Shown: piece by piece, positions 36,401 to 45,361 of the stretch | Position numbering within the stretch: the stretch's first letter is position 1 | How the letters are laid out: every line of letters begins with the position of its first letter | Source of the DNA: an uncultured Collinsella sp. | Lineage (GTDB): Bacteria > Actinomycetota > Coriobacteriia > Coriobacteriales > Coriobacteriaceae | Direction of reading: 5' to 3' | NCBI GenBank assembly: GCA_902493855.1 | Contig: CABUQV010000002.1 | Span: 62,001 to 126,000 of the forward strand | DNA length: 64,000 bases | Translations under genes and position numbers: made by a program | The notes under the pieces: generated by a model | Told to the model about the DNA's origin: nothing | Database searches by the model: none | The model's input: the letters and a program-made list of their open reading frames with translations, nothing else

Positions 36401-37066
36401 TTAGCCGTGATATTCGCCGTTGTATTGGATCAACGTCAGGTCCTCCACGCCGTCGAGCGCGCGAATGGCGTCGGCATACGGCATATCCACACCGTCCGAG
36501 AACACCTCCACGGCCATCTCGACCTTGTCACCGCGCATGGTCTTGGACTTCACCGTAAACTTGGTGCGCCCAAATGCACGCACGATATCGTCGCCGGTGG
36601 TCTGGCCCGTGTAGTGGATGACCATCATGTACACGCGCGACTTGTCCTGGTGGCTCGCAAAGCCGGCGATCATCGCCACGATCACCACCGCGGTGAGCCC
36701 CACGAGCGCATACATGCCGGCACCGGCCGTAATGCCCGTGGTAATGGCCCAAAACAGATACAGCAGGTCGAGCGGGTCCTTGACCGCTGTACGGTAGCGG
36801 ACGATAGACAGAGCACCGACCATACCGAGCGAGATGACCACGTTCGTCGAGATCGCGAGCGTGACCATGCAGGTAAGCACGCACATGCCCACGAGTGTCA
36901 CGGCAAAGCTGCGCGAATACACCACGCCGGTAAAAAAGCGCTTGTACACGTAATAGATCAGGATGCCCATGGCGAGCGCCACGAGCAGCGACAGGCCAAT
37001 CTTGGCAGGGTCGACCTGGCCAAACGCCTCCAAGACGGAGTTCTTAAAAAAGTCCCTGGTGCTCAT
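36401..37066 (-). CDS. DUF4956 membrane protein
   Basis: 221 residues. Three to four membrane segments (about 20-40, 52-72, 100-135) contain the conserved VVISLGMVGALSIVRYRTAVKDPLDLLYLFWAI typical of DUF4956, reported here only as the family core; a soluble C-terminal alpha/beta domain follows. The function is unknown, but the family is regularly found beside VTC-domain and CotH genes, as here (3 bp after the VTC gene). A role in handling a polyphosphate-type or phosphorylated product at the membrane is an inference. Confidence 0.8.
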   Translation of the reverse strand: MSTRDFFKNSVLEAFGQVDPAKIGLSLLVALAMGILIYYVYKRFFTGVVYSRSFAVTLVGMCVLTCMVTLAISTNVVISLGMVGALSIVRYRTAVKDPLDLLYLFWAITTGITAGAGMYALVGLTAVVIVAMIAGFASHQDKSRVYMMVIHYTGQTTGDDIVRAFGRTKFTVKSKTMRGDKVEMAVEVFSDGVDMPYADAIRALDGVEDLTLIQYNGEYHG

Positions 37067-37069
37067 GGT

Positions 37070-37861
37070 CTAAATATCCCCTCGGTTCTCAAAATCCGAT
37101 TCCCAGTAATTAAATCCGCGCAGGTAGGCGGTCTTGTCATAACACAGGCAGTACTTAGAGACCGCCGTGAGTTCGGCCGCGCCCGGCGGCACCATATCGC
37201 GCACCAGCTGCGGACAAAACTCCGTAAACTTGACCTCCATCACCAGCTTGCCGGGCTCCAGGACCGGCAACGCGGGCAGCGTCGCGTCAAAGATATCGAA
37301 GCTTCCCACCGCGGCACGCACGTTCATGTCAAACGTAATGCGCACGGTGCCCTCATCCATCACCCACGGCTCGCGCTCGTAGTCCACGATGGTCCGCGGG
37401 CGCATCATGTTGCAGATGCACTCAATGTAGAACTCGCGACAGAGCGGATAAGGACTCCTCAGCAAAAAGTCGTAGTCGCCAGCCAGAATCTGCTCAAACT
37501 CGCCGCGCGTAAGCGGCGCGTCCTCCTTGTAGATCCAGCTGCCGTGCTTCTTTTTGCGCTCAAGCTTAATCACCTTGTCGCTGCCGTTATAGATGCGCAC
37601 GCGATACTTTTTGCGCATGAGAATGCCGGCGTCTTTTTCCTCGTAGGCCGAGTTGCAATAGTCGTCAAAATACAGGCTGCGAATGGTGTAACCACCCGCC
37701 CGCGCATGCTTGTCCAGTTTAAAAACCGGCGCCATGCGACAGGCAAGCGCGGAGTGCTCGCCCTCGTTAATGAGATATTTGAGCTCGTGGCGGTAACGCT
37801 CCTGCGTGGTACGTACAGGCGGAGCCGCCAAGCGCTCAAGCAGCGCGCTAGCCCTCCTCAT
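37070..37861 (-). CDS. VTC-domain polyphosphate polymerase-like protein
   Basis: 263 residues. The VTC tunnel-fold motifs are RHELKYLI, YTIRSLYFDD, RKKYRVRIYN, IKLERKKK and VMEVKF, with the basic residues that bind polyphosphate or triphosphate in the yeast Vtc4 domain. It has no membrane segment of its own. The start overlaps cotH by 14 bp and DUF4956 follows after 3 bp, so the three are strictly coupled. Catalytic activity in bacterial homologues is inferred from the family. Confidence 0.82.
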   Translation of the reverse strand: MRRASALLERLAAPPVRTTQERYRHELKYLINEGEHSALACRMAPVFKLDKHARAGGYTIRSLYFDDYCNSAYEEKDAGILMRKKYRVRIYNGSDKVIKLERKKKHGSWIYKEDAPLTRGEFEQILAGDYDFLLRSPYPLCREFYIECICNMMRPRTIVDYEREPWVMDEGTVRITFDMNVRAAVGSFDIFDATLPALPVLEPGKLVMEVKFTEFCPQLVRDMVPPGAAELTAVSKYCLCYDKTAYLRGFNYWESDFENRGDI

Positions 37862-39617
37862 ACGTGTCCTCCACGACCTTACCGCCGTCTTGCACGTAAA
37901 AACACTTCATGCCATAGTGCTTGCCGTCGTCAGTCACATAGTAGTCAAACGCATCTTGCCTATAACCGTCGGAGTTGGTGGCACGCACGCGCACAAAATA
38001 CTGGCCGGCATCGGGCGCATCGCAGGTCACCTCGGGAAGCAGCACGTCCTCGGCCTTAAAGACCACGTCGCTTATGGCATAGTCGCGCGCAAGCTCTACG
38101 GTGTAGCGAATGTCGCGCGCCTCAAAGTCGTAGGACGCATCCCAGTTAATGCGCAGCTTACCGTTATCGATCTGCGGCACGCCGATGTAGAACGGCATGG
38201 GCTTTTTAAAACTCTCGCGAAAGCTCTTGTAGTTCTCCTCGATCTCGGAGGGAATCGCCACGGCGATCTGCTCGTATTGGTCCTTGGTGACAGGCAGATG
38301 GTCGATATCGGGCGAAGCAAAGACCAGGGATTCAGTCACCTCGCGGTAGTGCTTGATCATCTTGCTCAGGCGTGCCTCGGTCATATACGAGCGCAGGTCC
38401 TTGACGGCGCTATCGAGCTCGGCGCGGAACGACTTGCTGCGCAACGCGCGGTTAAACAGCACGTTGCCCCAGTAGTTGCTTGCGCCACGCTCCCAGCTCG
38501 CATAATCCGAGAATCCCGTCAGGCTCAACTCGAGTTTGCGCAGCATGCCGTCGTTATCCCAATCCAGGATGTACCAGACCTTGGAGTTAAGCGGACTGTA
38601 TAGATAGCAGTTACGGTTCTGCGTATCGCAATTGCCCGTCAAGATCTGAAACGCCATCCAATAGACCAGGTTCTCGGTATCGAAGTAGGTGTCGAGCACA
38701 TCGTCGATCTTATGCGTATCGTCGTTGAGCGCATCGAGCATCTCGATCAACTTGGTATGGTCCGAATCGCCCTTAATCTCGAGCATGCCCTCAAACGCCG
38801 TCTGGTTGTAGTCGGGGTCATCGGTGAGCTTAATGGTGTCTTCGAAGCGATGGAAATCGAAGTTGTTCACCTTATACAGATGCCCGTTCTTATCCAGACC
38901 GTGAGCCTTAAGTGCCGTCTTGTTGAGCTGCTCGACCTGCGTAAACAGGCCGTAGTCCTCAAAGGTGTCGTTGGACTTTTCGGTCTGGTCGCACACCCAC
39001 AGATGCACAAACTGCGTGCGCAGGCCCATCATCTGGGGAATCCCACGGATAAGGTCGTAGGCCATCTTGTTGCGAAAACGCATACCCTCGCCCATGTGCT
39101 TGTTGAGCGCAATCGCGCGCTGTTGGCGCCAGGTACCCTTGCCCTTTTTGAGCTCCACCTTGTAATTCTTTTGCGAGTTCATGCTCGATGTCTGACCGCG
39201 CACCTGCACGGTAGCATTGGGCGCTTCCTCGCCATAGCCAACCTCGCCGGCCACCGGGCCGTCTTCGTCGCCCGGCTGCAGCAGGCCCATAACCTGATAG
39301 CGCGTCACGCCCATGTCGGCATAGTCATACACCGAGTACGTGTTGATCTCGGCCCAGCTGTGGTCGGTGTTCTCGGAGCTGTTGCCGCGCGAGACCGTCA
39401 GATACATGGTCACAATACCCGAGTCGTCGTAGACCTCGTACAGCTCATCTTTATCGCGTAGGTGCTTGGTACCGTCCGAGGACTCGGCCTTTTTAATCTT
39501 GTCCTGCTTTTTGACCTTTTTGGTCGAGGGGTCTTCCTGCACCGAGCAGCCCGAAAGCAACAGCGCACCGGCAGCCGCCTCAAAAAGGCGACGGCGGGAC
39601 ATCATTCTATCGGTCAT
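37848..39617 (-). CDS. CotH kinase family lipoprotein
   Basis: 589 residues. The N terminus MSRRRLFEAAAGALLLSGC has twin arginines and a lipobox, so it should be exported and anchored outside. The CotH core shows ATVQVRGQTSSMNSQKNYKV, NCDTQNRNCYLY (about 320-335) and ILDWDNDG (about 345), the last matching metal-binding acidic residues of CotH kinases. A fibronectin-like domain follows (about 480-560). CotH phosphorylates spore-coat proteins in Bacillus; here the target is unknown. GGGGAGG lies five bases before the ATG. It overlaps pelG by 11 bp. Confidence 0.85.
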   Translation of the reverse strand: MTDRMMSRRRLFEAAAGALLLSGCSVQEDPSTKKVKKQDKIKKAESSDGTKHLRDKDELYEVYDDSGIVTMYLTVSRGNSSENTDHSWAEINTYSVYDYADMGVTRYQVMGLLQPGDEDGPVAGEVGYGEEAPNATVQVRGQTSSMNSQKNYKVELKKGKGTWRQQRAIALNKHMGEGMRFRNKMAYDLIRGIPQMMGLRTQFVHLWVCDQTEKSNDTFEDYGLFTQVEQLNKTALKAHGLDKNGHLYKVNNFDFHRFEDTIKLTDDPDYNQTAFEGMLEIKGDSDHTKLIEMLDALNDDTHKIDDVLDTYFDTENLVYWMAFQILTGNCDTQNRNCYLYSPLNSKVWYILDWDNDGMLRKLELSLTGFSDYASWERGASNYWGNVLFNRALRSKSFRAELDSAVKDLRSYMTEARLSKMIKHYREVTESLVFASPDIDHLPVTKDQYEQIAVAIPSEIEENYKSFRESFKKPMPFYIGVPQIDNGKLRINWDASYDFEARDIRYTVELARDYAISDVVFKAEDVLLPEVTCDAPDAGQYFVRVRATNSDGYRQDAFDYYVTDDGKHYGMKCFYVQDGGKVVEDTYEEG

Positions 39618-41151
39618 CAGAACCTCCCCAATGCTTGCGATACACGTGAACTACTGCGCGCTCAAACGCACCATGTGGCTCACCCTTATGGCGACCTTCC
39701 TCGTAGCATTGCTCAACACGGTCGAGCACCCGGCCAAGTTCGGTAAACCAGCCCGTCTTGTCAGTCGCCACAATGGGCTGCTGGCTCAGGATACGATACG
39801 GCAAGTTGGCGGTATAGGTATCGAGTCGCAGCAGCGCCACGATAAAAAACACCGCCGCACCCAACAAAAAGCCAAAGCCGTAAAACTGCTGCGGCAAAAG
39901 CAACGACACGGCAGTCGCCAGCCCGGCCACACCGGCAAACAGGCCCGAAGCCAGCACGGCCCCCTTATAGTCGGTAAAGTACAGCAAGATGAGCATCACC
40001 GTATTACCCACGGCATACAGGCCATAGCCCACGCACAGCGTGCGAAAATACCCGTGCATAAGGTTGTTAAAGCCCAACGGTAGGGCCGACAGCACCGTGG
40101 TCTCGAGCGAAATGACCGCCGCGGTCACAAACAGCTGCTTGAGCGCACAAAAGCGCAGTTCGCTGTTAAGCGTGGAGAGCATCTCCTCCTCGGCCACCAC
40201 AATGTCGCCCACCACGCCGCCGTCGTTGAACAGGCTGTAGTAGTCGCGATAGCGCGGATAGAAGTTGACCTCGACCGAGACCACAAAGTTGACGGTCGTG
40301 ACCAGGATCGTCAAAAACGCAATGAGCGCCGGCACATCGTAGTAGGGCGCACCATAAAACAAGCCCTTGACCTGCACGCCAATAGGACCGGCCCAAATAA
40401 TCACCAGGTGCGCAAAAAGTCCCAGATTGGTTAACAGGCCCGTGAGCGCCAGCGGCATAAACTGATCGAGCCACTGCAAAAAGGCCCAGGGGCTGCGGTC
40501 GCTCTGAGGAAAATACCGGTACAGCAGCACCACGTCCCAGGCGAGCATGACGCCGTAGCCCAGAGCAATTGACGCCAACAAGCCCTCGACCGGCGGCAGT
40601 CCCAGCGCCAGCGCGGCCAGGGCGCACAGGCACGCCACGCCAATGGCAGCCGCAAAGCTGCACAGGATGCCGCGGTAATCCTTGATGGCCGTGAGGTAGC
40701 TCATGCCGTTCCAGTTGACGATCATAATGTTGAACAGCCACAGGCACAGCAGCCCCTGCAGCAGCGTGGCGCCCGAGAACAGCAAAAAGACGCCGTAGAG
40801 CACCGTGCCCGCAACGAGCATGATGGCGTTGGAGCCCCAAAACGAAGGCAGTATCTCATCCTCGCGCTCGGCAAACAACATATCGGCCAAAAAGCGCGTG
40901 ACCGGCATGGAGAAAAAGCTCGTGAGCAAAAGCGAGGCCAGCAGTGTGTAGGTCACCATGCACACCAGCAGATCCTGGTTGGCACGCCCTACGCCCCACA
41001 GACCGCACAGCACCAAGATACCCACCTGGAGCAGCACGCCCAACAGCATGGGACCCGTGCACACAATGCCGGCGTAGCCGTAAGCGCGCATCGTGGCAAA
41101 CATGCCCTTGCGCCTAAACAGGCGCTTAAGCTCAAAACCGATTCCGGCCAC
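39607..41151 (-). CDS. pelG: PelG-like polysaccharide exporter
   Basis: 514 residues. N-terminal MAGIGFELKRLFRR is the PelG hallmark, followed by about twelve membrane segments of the MOP/MATE superfamily. PelG moves the Pel polymer across the inner membrane together with PelD, PelE and PelF. It starts 3 bp after pelF. Confidence 0.9.
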   Translation of the reverse strand: MAGIGFELKRLFRRKGMFATMRAYGYAGIVCTGPMLLGVLLQVGILVLCGLWGVGRANQDLLVCMVTYTLLASLLLTSFFSMPVTRFLADMLFAEREDEILPSFWGSNAIMLVAGTVLYGVFLLFSGATLLQGLLCLWLFNIMIVNWNGMSYLTAIKDYRGILCSFAAAIGVACLCALAALALGLPPVEGLLASIALGYGVMLAWDVVLLYRYFPQSDRSPWAFLQWLDQFMPLALTGLLTNLGLFAHLVIIWAGPIGVQVKGLFYGAPYYDVPALIAFLTILVTTVNFVVSVEVNFYPRYRDYYSLFNDGGVVGDIVVAEEEMLSTLNSELRFCALKQLFVTAAVISLETTVLSALPLGFNNLMHGYFRTLCVGYGLYAVGNTVMLILLYFTDYKGAVLASGLFAGVAGLATAVSLLLPQQFYGFGFLLGAAVFFIVALLRLDTYTANLPYRILSQQPIVATDKTGWFTELGRVLDRVEQCYEEGRHKGEPHGAFERAVVHVYRKHWGGSDDR

Positions 41152-41154
41152 CGG

Positions 41155-42582
41155 CTACTCCCCCTCTCTGGGCAGGTCAAACGCACGCGCCGTCTCGTCG
41201 TACAGCGCGCGATAGTTGGCGAGCATCTGCTCGTGCAAAAAGTACGTGGCAACGCGACGCTGCCCGCGCTCCCCCATCTCAATGCGACGGGCGCGGCTCA
41301 CGCACATGCGCTCCATGGCATCGGCCAAGCCCTTGCGATACATGGGCGGCGTCACAAAACCCGCCACGCCAAAGTCGTCGCCCGGAGCGCCTTCGAGTAA
41401 CTCGCGGCAGCAGCCTACCTCGGTCGTCACGCAGGGACGACACGCGGCAAGCGACTCCAGCACGCTGAGCGGCTGACCTTCGGAGATGCTCGTCAAAATG
41501 GTAAAGTCGAGCTTTTCCATGTACTCGACCACGTTGACGCGACCGGTAAAGATCAGGTCGCGCACGCCTAGGGTATCGACCAGCGCGTGGCACTCGGCGC
41601 CGTACTCCTCGTCGTCCACGCCGCCCATAATGTGCAGGCGCACCTTGGGCAGGCGCTCGTGCAGCTCAAAGAAGGCATAAATCATTGTCTTGACGTCCTT
41701 GATGGGCGCCAAGCGCACCACCGCGCCAATGTCCACCCAGCCGTCATCGGGCTTTAAGGGAATATCCTTAAAGCGGTCGAACTGAATGCCGTTGGGGATG
41801 ACCAGGCATTTGTCCGCATCGCAGCCCATATCGATCTGCGTCTTGCGGGCGTTATGGAACAAACTGGTCACGCGGAAGGCACGGCGGTAGATCTCCTCCG
41901 AAAGCAGGTAGAAAAAGCGAATCCAGCGGTCCTTAAACGACGGCACCACCCAGTCGGCGCGAATGATCTCTTCCTCACGCTCGCGGGTATAGATGCCGTG
42001 CTCGGTCAGCAGTACCGGCGCATGGGAAACGCTCGAGCCCAGGCAGGCGAGCAGACCACCGTAGCCGGTCGAGATAGCGTGGTACACATCGGCCACCGGC
42101 ACCTCGCTGCCCAGCAGGTAGAGCACTGGCAGCAGCATAGAGCGCATGGTGTGGAATGCGTCGGCAAAGGGCGTGTAGGGGTACTCGGTCAGACACACGT
42201 CGCGGAAGATGTCCATAAACGTTCGGCTCTGTAAAAACGAGAGCGGATGCACACGACGGCGCTGGAAGATATCGAACAGCACGTCCCAATCCGGATTGGA
42301 GAGCGACACCAGGCGGCGTAGCGCCTCGCGCTCGCGGTCGTTAAAACTGGCTTCGTGCTGCTCGCCCGAAAGCCGCAGGGCGTCGTCCAGGAACACCTCG
42401 TGCACCTCGACCACGTTGCCGGGCAGCTCGTAGACAAACTTGCCGCGGTCGGCAGCATGCGCGCCGATCACCCACAACACAAACTCGTGCTCTGGCATGG
42501 CCGTAATGTAGCCGTGCATCCAGGTAGACACGCCGCCGTGCACATAGGGGTAGCAACCCTCGAGTACCAAGCAAATTCTCAT
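41155..42582 (-). CDS. pelF: PelF-like cytoplasmic glycosyltransferase
   Basis: 475 residues, GT-B fold. The N terminus MRICLVLEGCYPYVHGGVSTW and the GT4-type C-terminal motifs (VVRLAPIKDVKTMI, EGQPLSVLESLAACRP) match PelF, which polymerises the N-acetylhexosamine chain from a UDP-sugar. The start overlaps the upstream gene by 4 bp. Confidence 0.92.
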   Translation of the reverse strand: MRICLVLEGCYPYVHGGVSTWMHGYITAMPEHEFVLWVIGAHAADRGKFVYELPGNVVEVHEVFLDDALRLSGEQHEASFNDREREALRRLVSLSNPDWDVLFDIFQRRRVHPLSFLQSRTFMDIFRDVCLTEYPYTPFADAFHTMRSMLLPVLYLLGSEVPVADVYHAISTGYGGLLACLGSSVSHAPVLLTEHGIYTREREEEIIRADWVVPSFKDRWIRFFYLLSEEIYRRAFRVTSLFHNARKTQIDMGCDADKCLVIPNGIQFDRFKDIPLKPDDGWVDIGAVVRLAPIKDVKTMIYAFFELHERLPKVRLHIMGGVDDEEYGAECHALVDTLGVRDLIFTGRVNVVEYMEKLDFTILTSISEGQPLSVLESLAACRPCVTTEVGCCRELLEGAPGDDFGVAGFVTPPMYRKGLADAMERMCVSRARRIEMGERGQRRVATYFLHEQMLANYRALYDETARAFDLPREGE

Positions 42583-44459
42583 TTGTCGCTACCCTCCTTG
42601 CGCGCAATGGTCACCGTCTTGTCCGTGGCTTTGACCAGGTACAGATCGCCTGTCAGATGCGTAATCTCGCCACCCGTGACTGCACCCGGCTCGCCATTGT
42701 TGGCGCGGAACATGAGCCACGCCTCGTCGTGGAAATTGCCCAGGCTAAGCGTCCAGGCATCCGCGCTGGTATCCACGCCCACCGTCACCGACGAAAAGCG
42801 CTGGATGGCGCCCGAGCATTCCGAGCCGGTCTGGCGACGCAGGTCGGGCGCAAACTTGGTAAGCCAGTCCAGGTAGTCGGTCAGGCCGCCCTTGTAGACC
42901 TCCCAGCCCTCCGTAGCGCCGCGATCGGGATCGAGCAGGTCGTCCGGGTGCATAAAGTGCGTGCTTACGTAGTGCATGTTGAGCTCGGACACGGCAGCCA
43001 GGCGCATATAGGAATCGCCGACCATGCCGCCCGAGACAATGCGCGGCTGCTCCACAATGCCGTCGCTCGCCACGCCAAACTCCTGCACGTACGGCAGGTC
43101 GGTGCCGTCCTCAAAATACGTACTGGCGATGGTCTTAATGCGCAGAACGTCGGTGCCGATAAGCTTGCGCGCACGGGCCGAAAGGATATTCGACGGCGGC
43201 ACGTAAACCGAGCCATGAGCGTTGGGCAGGACCTCGTCCTGGAAAGCGATAAGCTCGTTGAGCGATGCGACAAGCGTTTCCTTGTTCTTCCACGTCTTGT
43301 AGACGTACAGCGTGCCATAGTCGGCATCCCAGAGCGCCAGAGGCTGATGGTTGTAGCCGTGAAAGCCCAGCTCTCCGCCCATCTGCAGCAGCATGCCGCC
43401 AAAATAGCGGAACTGCGTGGTATCGGACTGGCGCGCAGGCTCGGTCTGGTTGACCGCGTCCTCGTAGTTTTCGATCATCACGCCGGTATAGCGAATGCCG
43501 TATTTTTGCGCGAGCTTTTGCAGATCGGGCCACCAGACCTTGGTGTAAAAATCGGCAATGGAAAGGCCGTAGTCACGCTTGATATAAGTACCATCGCCCG
43601 AGGGCACGGGGCTAGGAAAGTCGTCCAAATAGAACACGGCGCTGTTGATGACCGGATAGGCCGAGGCATCACCCAGCAAGCTTATGGCCGAAGCATAGAA
43701 CCCACGCATGACCTTGTCGTAGATGCCAATGTTGCACACCACGGTGTGACCACCGCCGCAATCGTTAGACCAAATGAGCGGCGTGCCCGTATCACCGGTC
43801 TTTGCCCATACGTGCGCCGTTTCGCGCAATGAAACCGAAAGCGAAGAATCGAAGGGATCCGAGAACTCGTAGCGCTCTCCTCCGCCCAGCATAAAGTCCT
43901 CACTCGGCACAATGCTTTCGGCTTTTACATAGTCATATCCGGCCGATTCAATGCCAAGCTTGGAGGCAATCACTTGCAGATAGCTCGAGTTATCCGGCGG
44001 CATGGCGAGCATAAGCGAACCGCCGGCACTCACCCAACTCATAATGTCGCTCAGGTGCGTACCGAGCCCATCGAGCGACGGCATGAGCAAAATCACGCGA
44101 TCGAAGGAGGTCAGCGAGGGAATGGCATCCGCACCATCCAGGGCAAGGTCCACGTCGCGGTGCGCGATCTTCATGTCGAGCAGGATCTGGTCGAACTGTT
44201 CCTTTACGTCCTCGACGCCAGCTTGATCGGAATCGGTAATGACCAGGCACGTGGGCTTTTGGCCAAAGATTGCCAAGGAGGCCGGCACCGCATCGTTGGC
44301 GGCAAGCATCCCCAGCTTATGCTGGCCCGCACTGTACTGCACGCCGGCACGCTCCACCAGCAGCACGGCGGCCATGACGATAAAAACAGCCCACACCACG
44401 AGGAGTCCCATCCAACGAAAGCGGCCTGCTCGGTCGCGGATATGTTGCGCCACACTCAT
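42579..44459 (-). CDS. DUF2194 membrane-anchored deacetylase-like protein (PelA-deacetylase counterpart)
   Basis: 626 residues. A signal anchor (about 17-37) leads to an extracellular portion. A GATase/beta-galactosidase-like domain (about 65-240) comes first, then a polysaccharide-deacetylase-like barrel with FYLDDFPSP (about 277) and LGFHGYNH (about 360), candidates for the catalytic Asp and metal-binding His residues. In Gram-positive pel operons this position holds a PelA deacetylase-only protein. I infer that this protein deacetylates the polymer outside the membrane. It overlaps pelE-like and pelF by 4 bp each. Confidence 0.75.
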   Translation of the reverse strand: MSVAQHIRDRAGRFRWMGLLVVWAVFIVMAAVLLVERAGVQYSAGQHKLGMLAANDAVPASLAIFGQKPTCLVITDSDQAGVEDVKEQFDQILLDMKIAHRDVDLALDGADAIPSLTSFDRVILLMPSLDGLGTHLSDIMSWVSAGGSLMLAMPPDNSSYLQVIASKLGIESAGYDYVKAESIVPSEDFMLGGGERYEFSDPFDSSLSVSLRETAHVWAKTGDTGTPLIWSNDCGGGHTVVCNIGIYDKVMRGFYASAISLLGDASAYPVINSAVFYLDDFPSPVPSGDGTYIKRDYGLSIADFYTKVWWPDLQKLAQKYGIRYTGVMIENYEDAVNQTEPARQSDTTQFRYFGGMLLQMGGELGFHGYNHQPLALWDADYGTLYVYKTWKNKETLVASLNELIAFQDEVLPNAHGSVYVPPSNILSARARKLIGTDVLRIKTIASTYFEDGTDLPYVQEFGVASDGIVEQPRIVSGGMVGDSYMRLAAVSELNMHYVSTHFMHPDDLLDPDRGATEGWEVYKGGLTDYLDWLTKFAPDLRRQTGSECSGAIQRFSSVTVGVDTSADAWTLSLGNFHDEAWLMFRANNGEPGAVTGGEITHLTGDLYLVKATDKTVTIARKEGSDK

Positions 44460-45361
44460 CTGGCCTCCTCCCCGTCACGCCAAAACGCCAACTGTTCGCG
44501 GTTGTCGGCGCTCAAATAGACATGCTGCCTGTCAATCGCATCGATCACGCGGTGAACCTCGTCACCATCGCGGCGCATCACGGCCAGGCGCAGGCAAAGC
44601 ATCCAAACCTCCTGCTCCTCGGGCACGTCGAACACCAGCTGGTCGGTCACGGCCTGCGCCTCGTCGATCTGTCCGACATCGGCCAGCGCCGTCGCGTATC
44701 GAATGCGCAGCTCAAGGGTATCCTCGCGCTCGCAGCGACGCGCAAGCAGGCGCGCGTACTGTTGGCGCTGAATCTGAGCCACGCGCCCCTCGGCCAAGCC
44801 CGAGCCCAAGTATTCACCAAGAAAATCACAGTATTCGATGAGGTTTTGCGCGCTCGGGTCCGTCTTAAAGGCGCGCTCCAGCTGCTGCAGTTTAAGGTCG
44901 GACTCCTTGGAGATCTGCGCCACCGCCGTCGCGGCATAGTGCGCCACCTCAACGTCGTCGTTAAGCTTAGCCGCCTGCAGCTGCGCCAGGTACGCGTCGG
45001 GCTCCTCGGTGAGCATGGAGAGCATAAGGCGGCGCCGGTATGCCGGGTCATTGACGATGAGCGCCTCCTCGAGCGGCACTACGCCTGCATCGTCCTCACC
45101 ACTCGGTACCGACATGCTACGATGCAGGTCGTCGTTGAAGCGCAGCGACTCCAGCGCAGACTCTTTCAGCCCCTCGCCAAACACCGCGCTGCGGACCGAT
45201 AGCAGAACCACCAGCAACGGGCCCCACAGCGGCACCAGCACTATCACAGCCAGCATGTGCCCGCGCACCGGCAGCAGGCCCAGTTTCATGAGCGTCCACA
45301 GCATCAGGCAAACCAGTGCATGAATCAGCAGCAAGACGGCAGCAACGACAAGCGAGATCAA
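44456..45361 (-). CDS. PelE-like membrane TPR protein
   Basis: 301 residues. Two N-terminal membrane segments (about 3-25 and 33-60) are followed by helical repeats (about 110-300; NDVEVAHYAATAVAQISKES, TLELRIRYATALADVGQIDEA) of TPR type. This is the layout of PelE, which binds PelD and PelF on the cytoplasmic side. Overlaps of 4 bp on both sides place it firmly in the operon. Confidence 0.75.
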   Translation of the reverse strand: MISLVVAAVLLLIHALVCLMLWTLMKLGLLPVRGHMLAVIVLVPLWGPLLVVLLSVRSAVFGEGLKESALESLRFNDDLHRSMSVPSGEDDAGVVPLEEALIVNDPAYRRRLMLSMLTEEPDAYLAQLQAAKLNDDVEVAHYAATAVAQISKESDLKLQQLERAFKTDPSAQNLIEYCDFLGEYLGSGLAEGRVAQIQRQQYARLLARRCEREDTLELRIRYATALADVGQIDEAQAVTDQLVFDVPEEQEVWMLCLRLAVMRRDGDEVHRVIDAIDRQHVYLSADNREQLAFWRDGEEAR

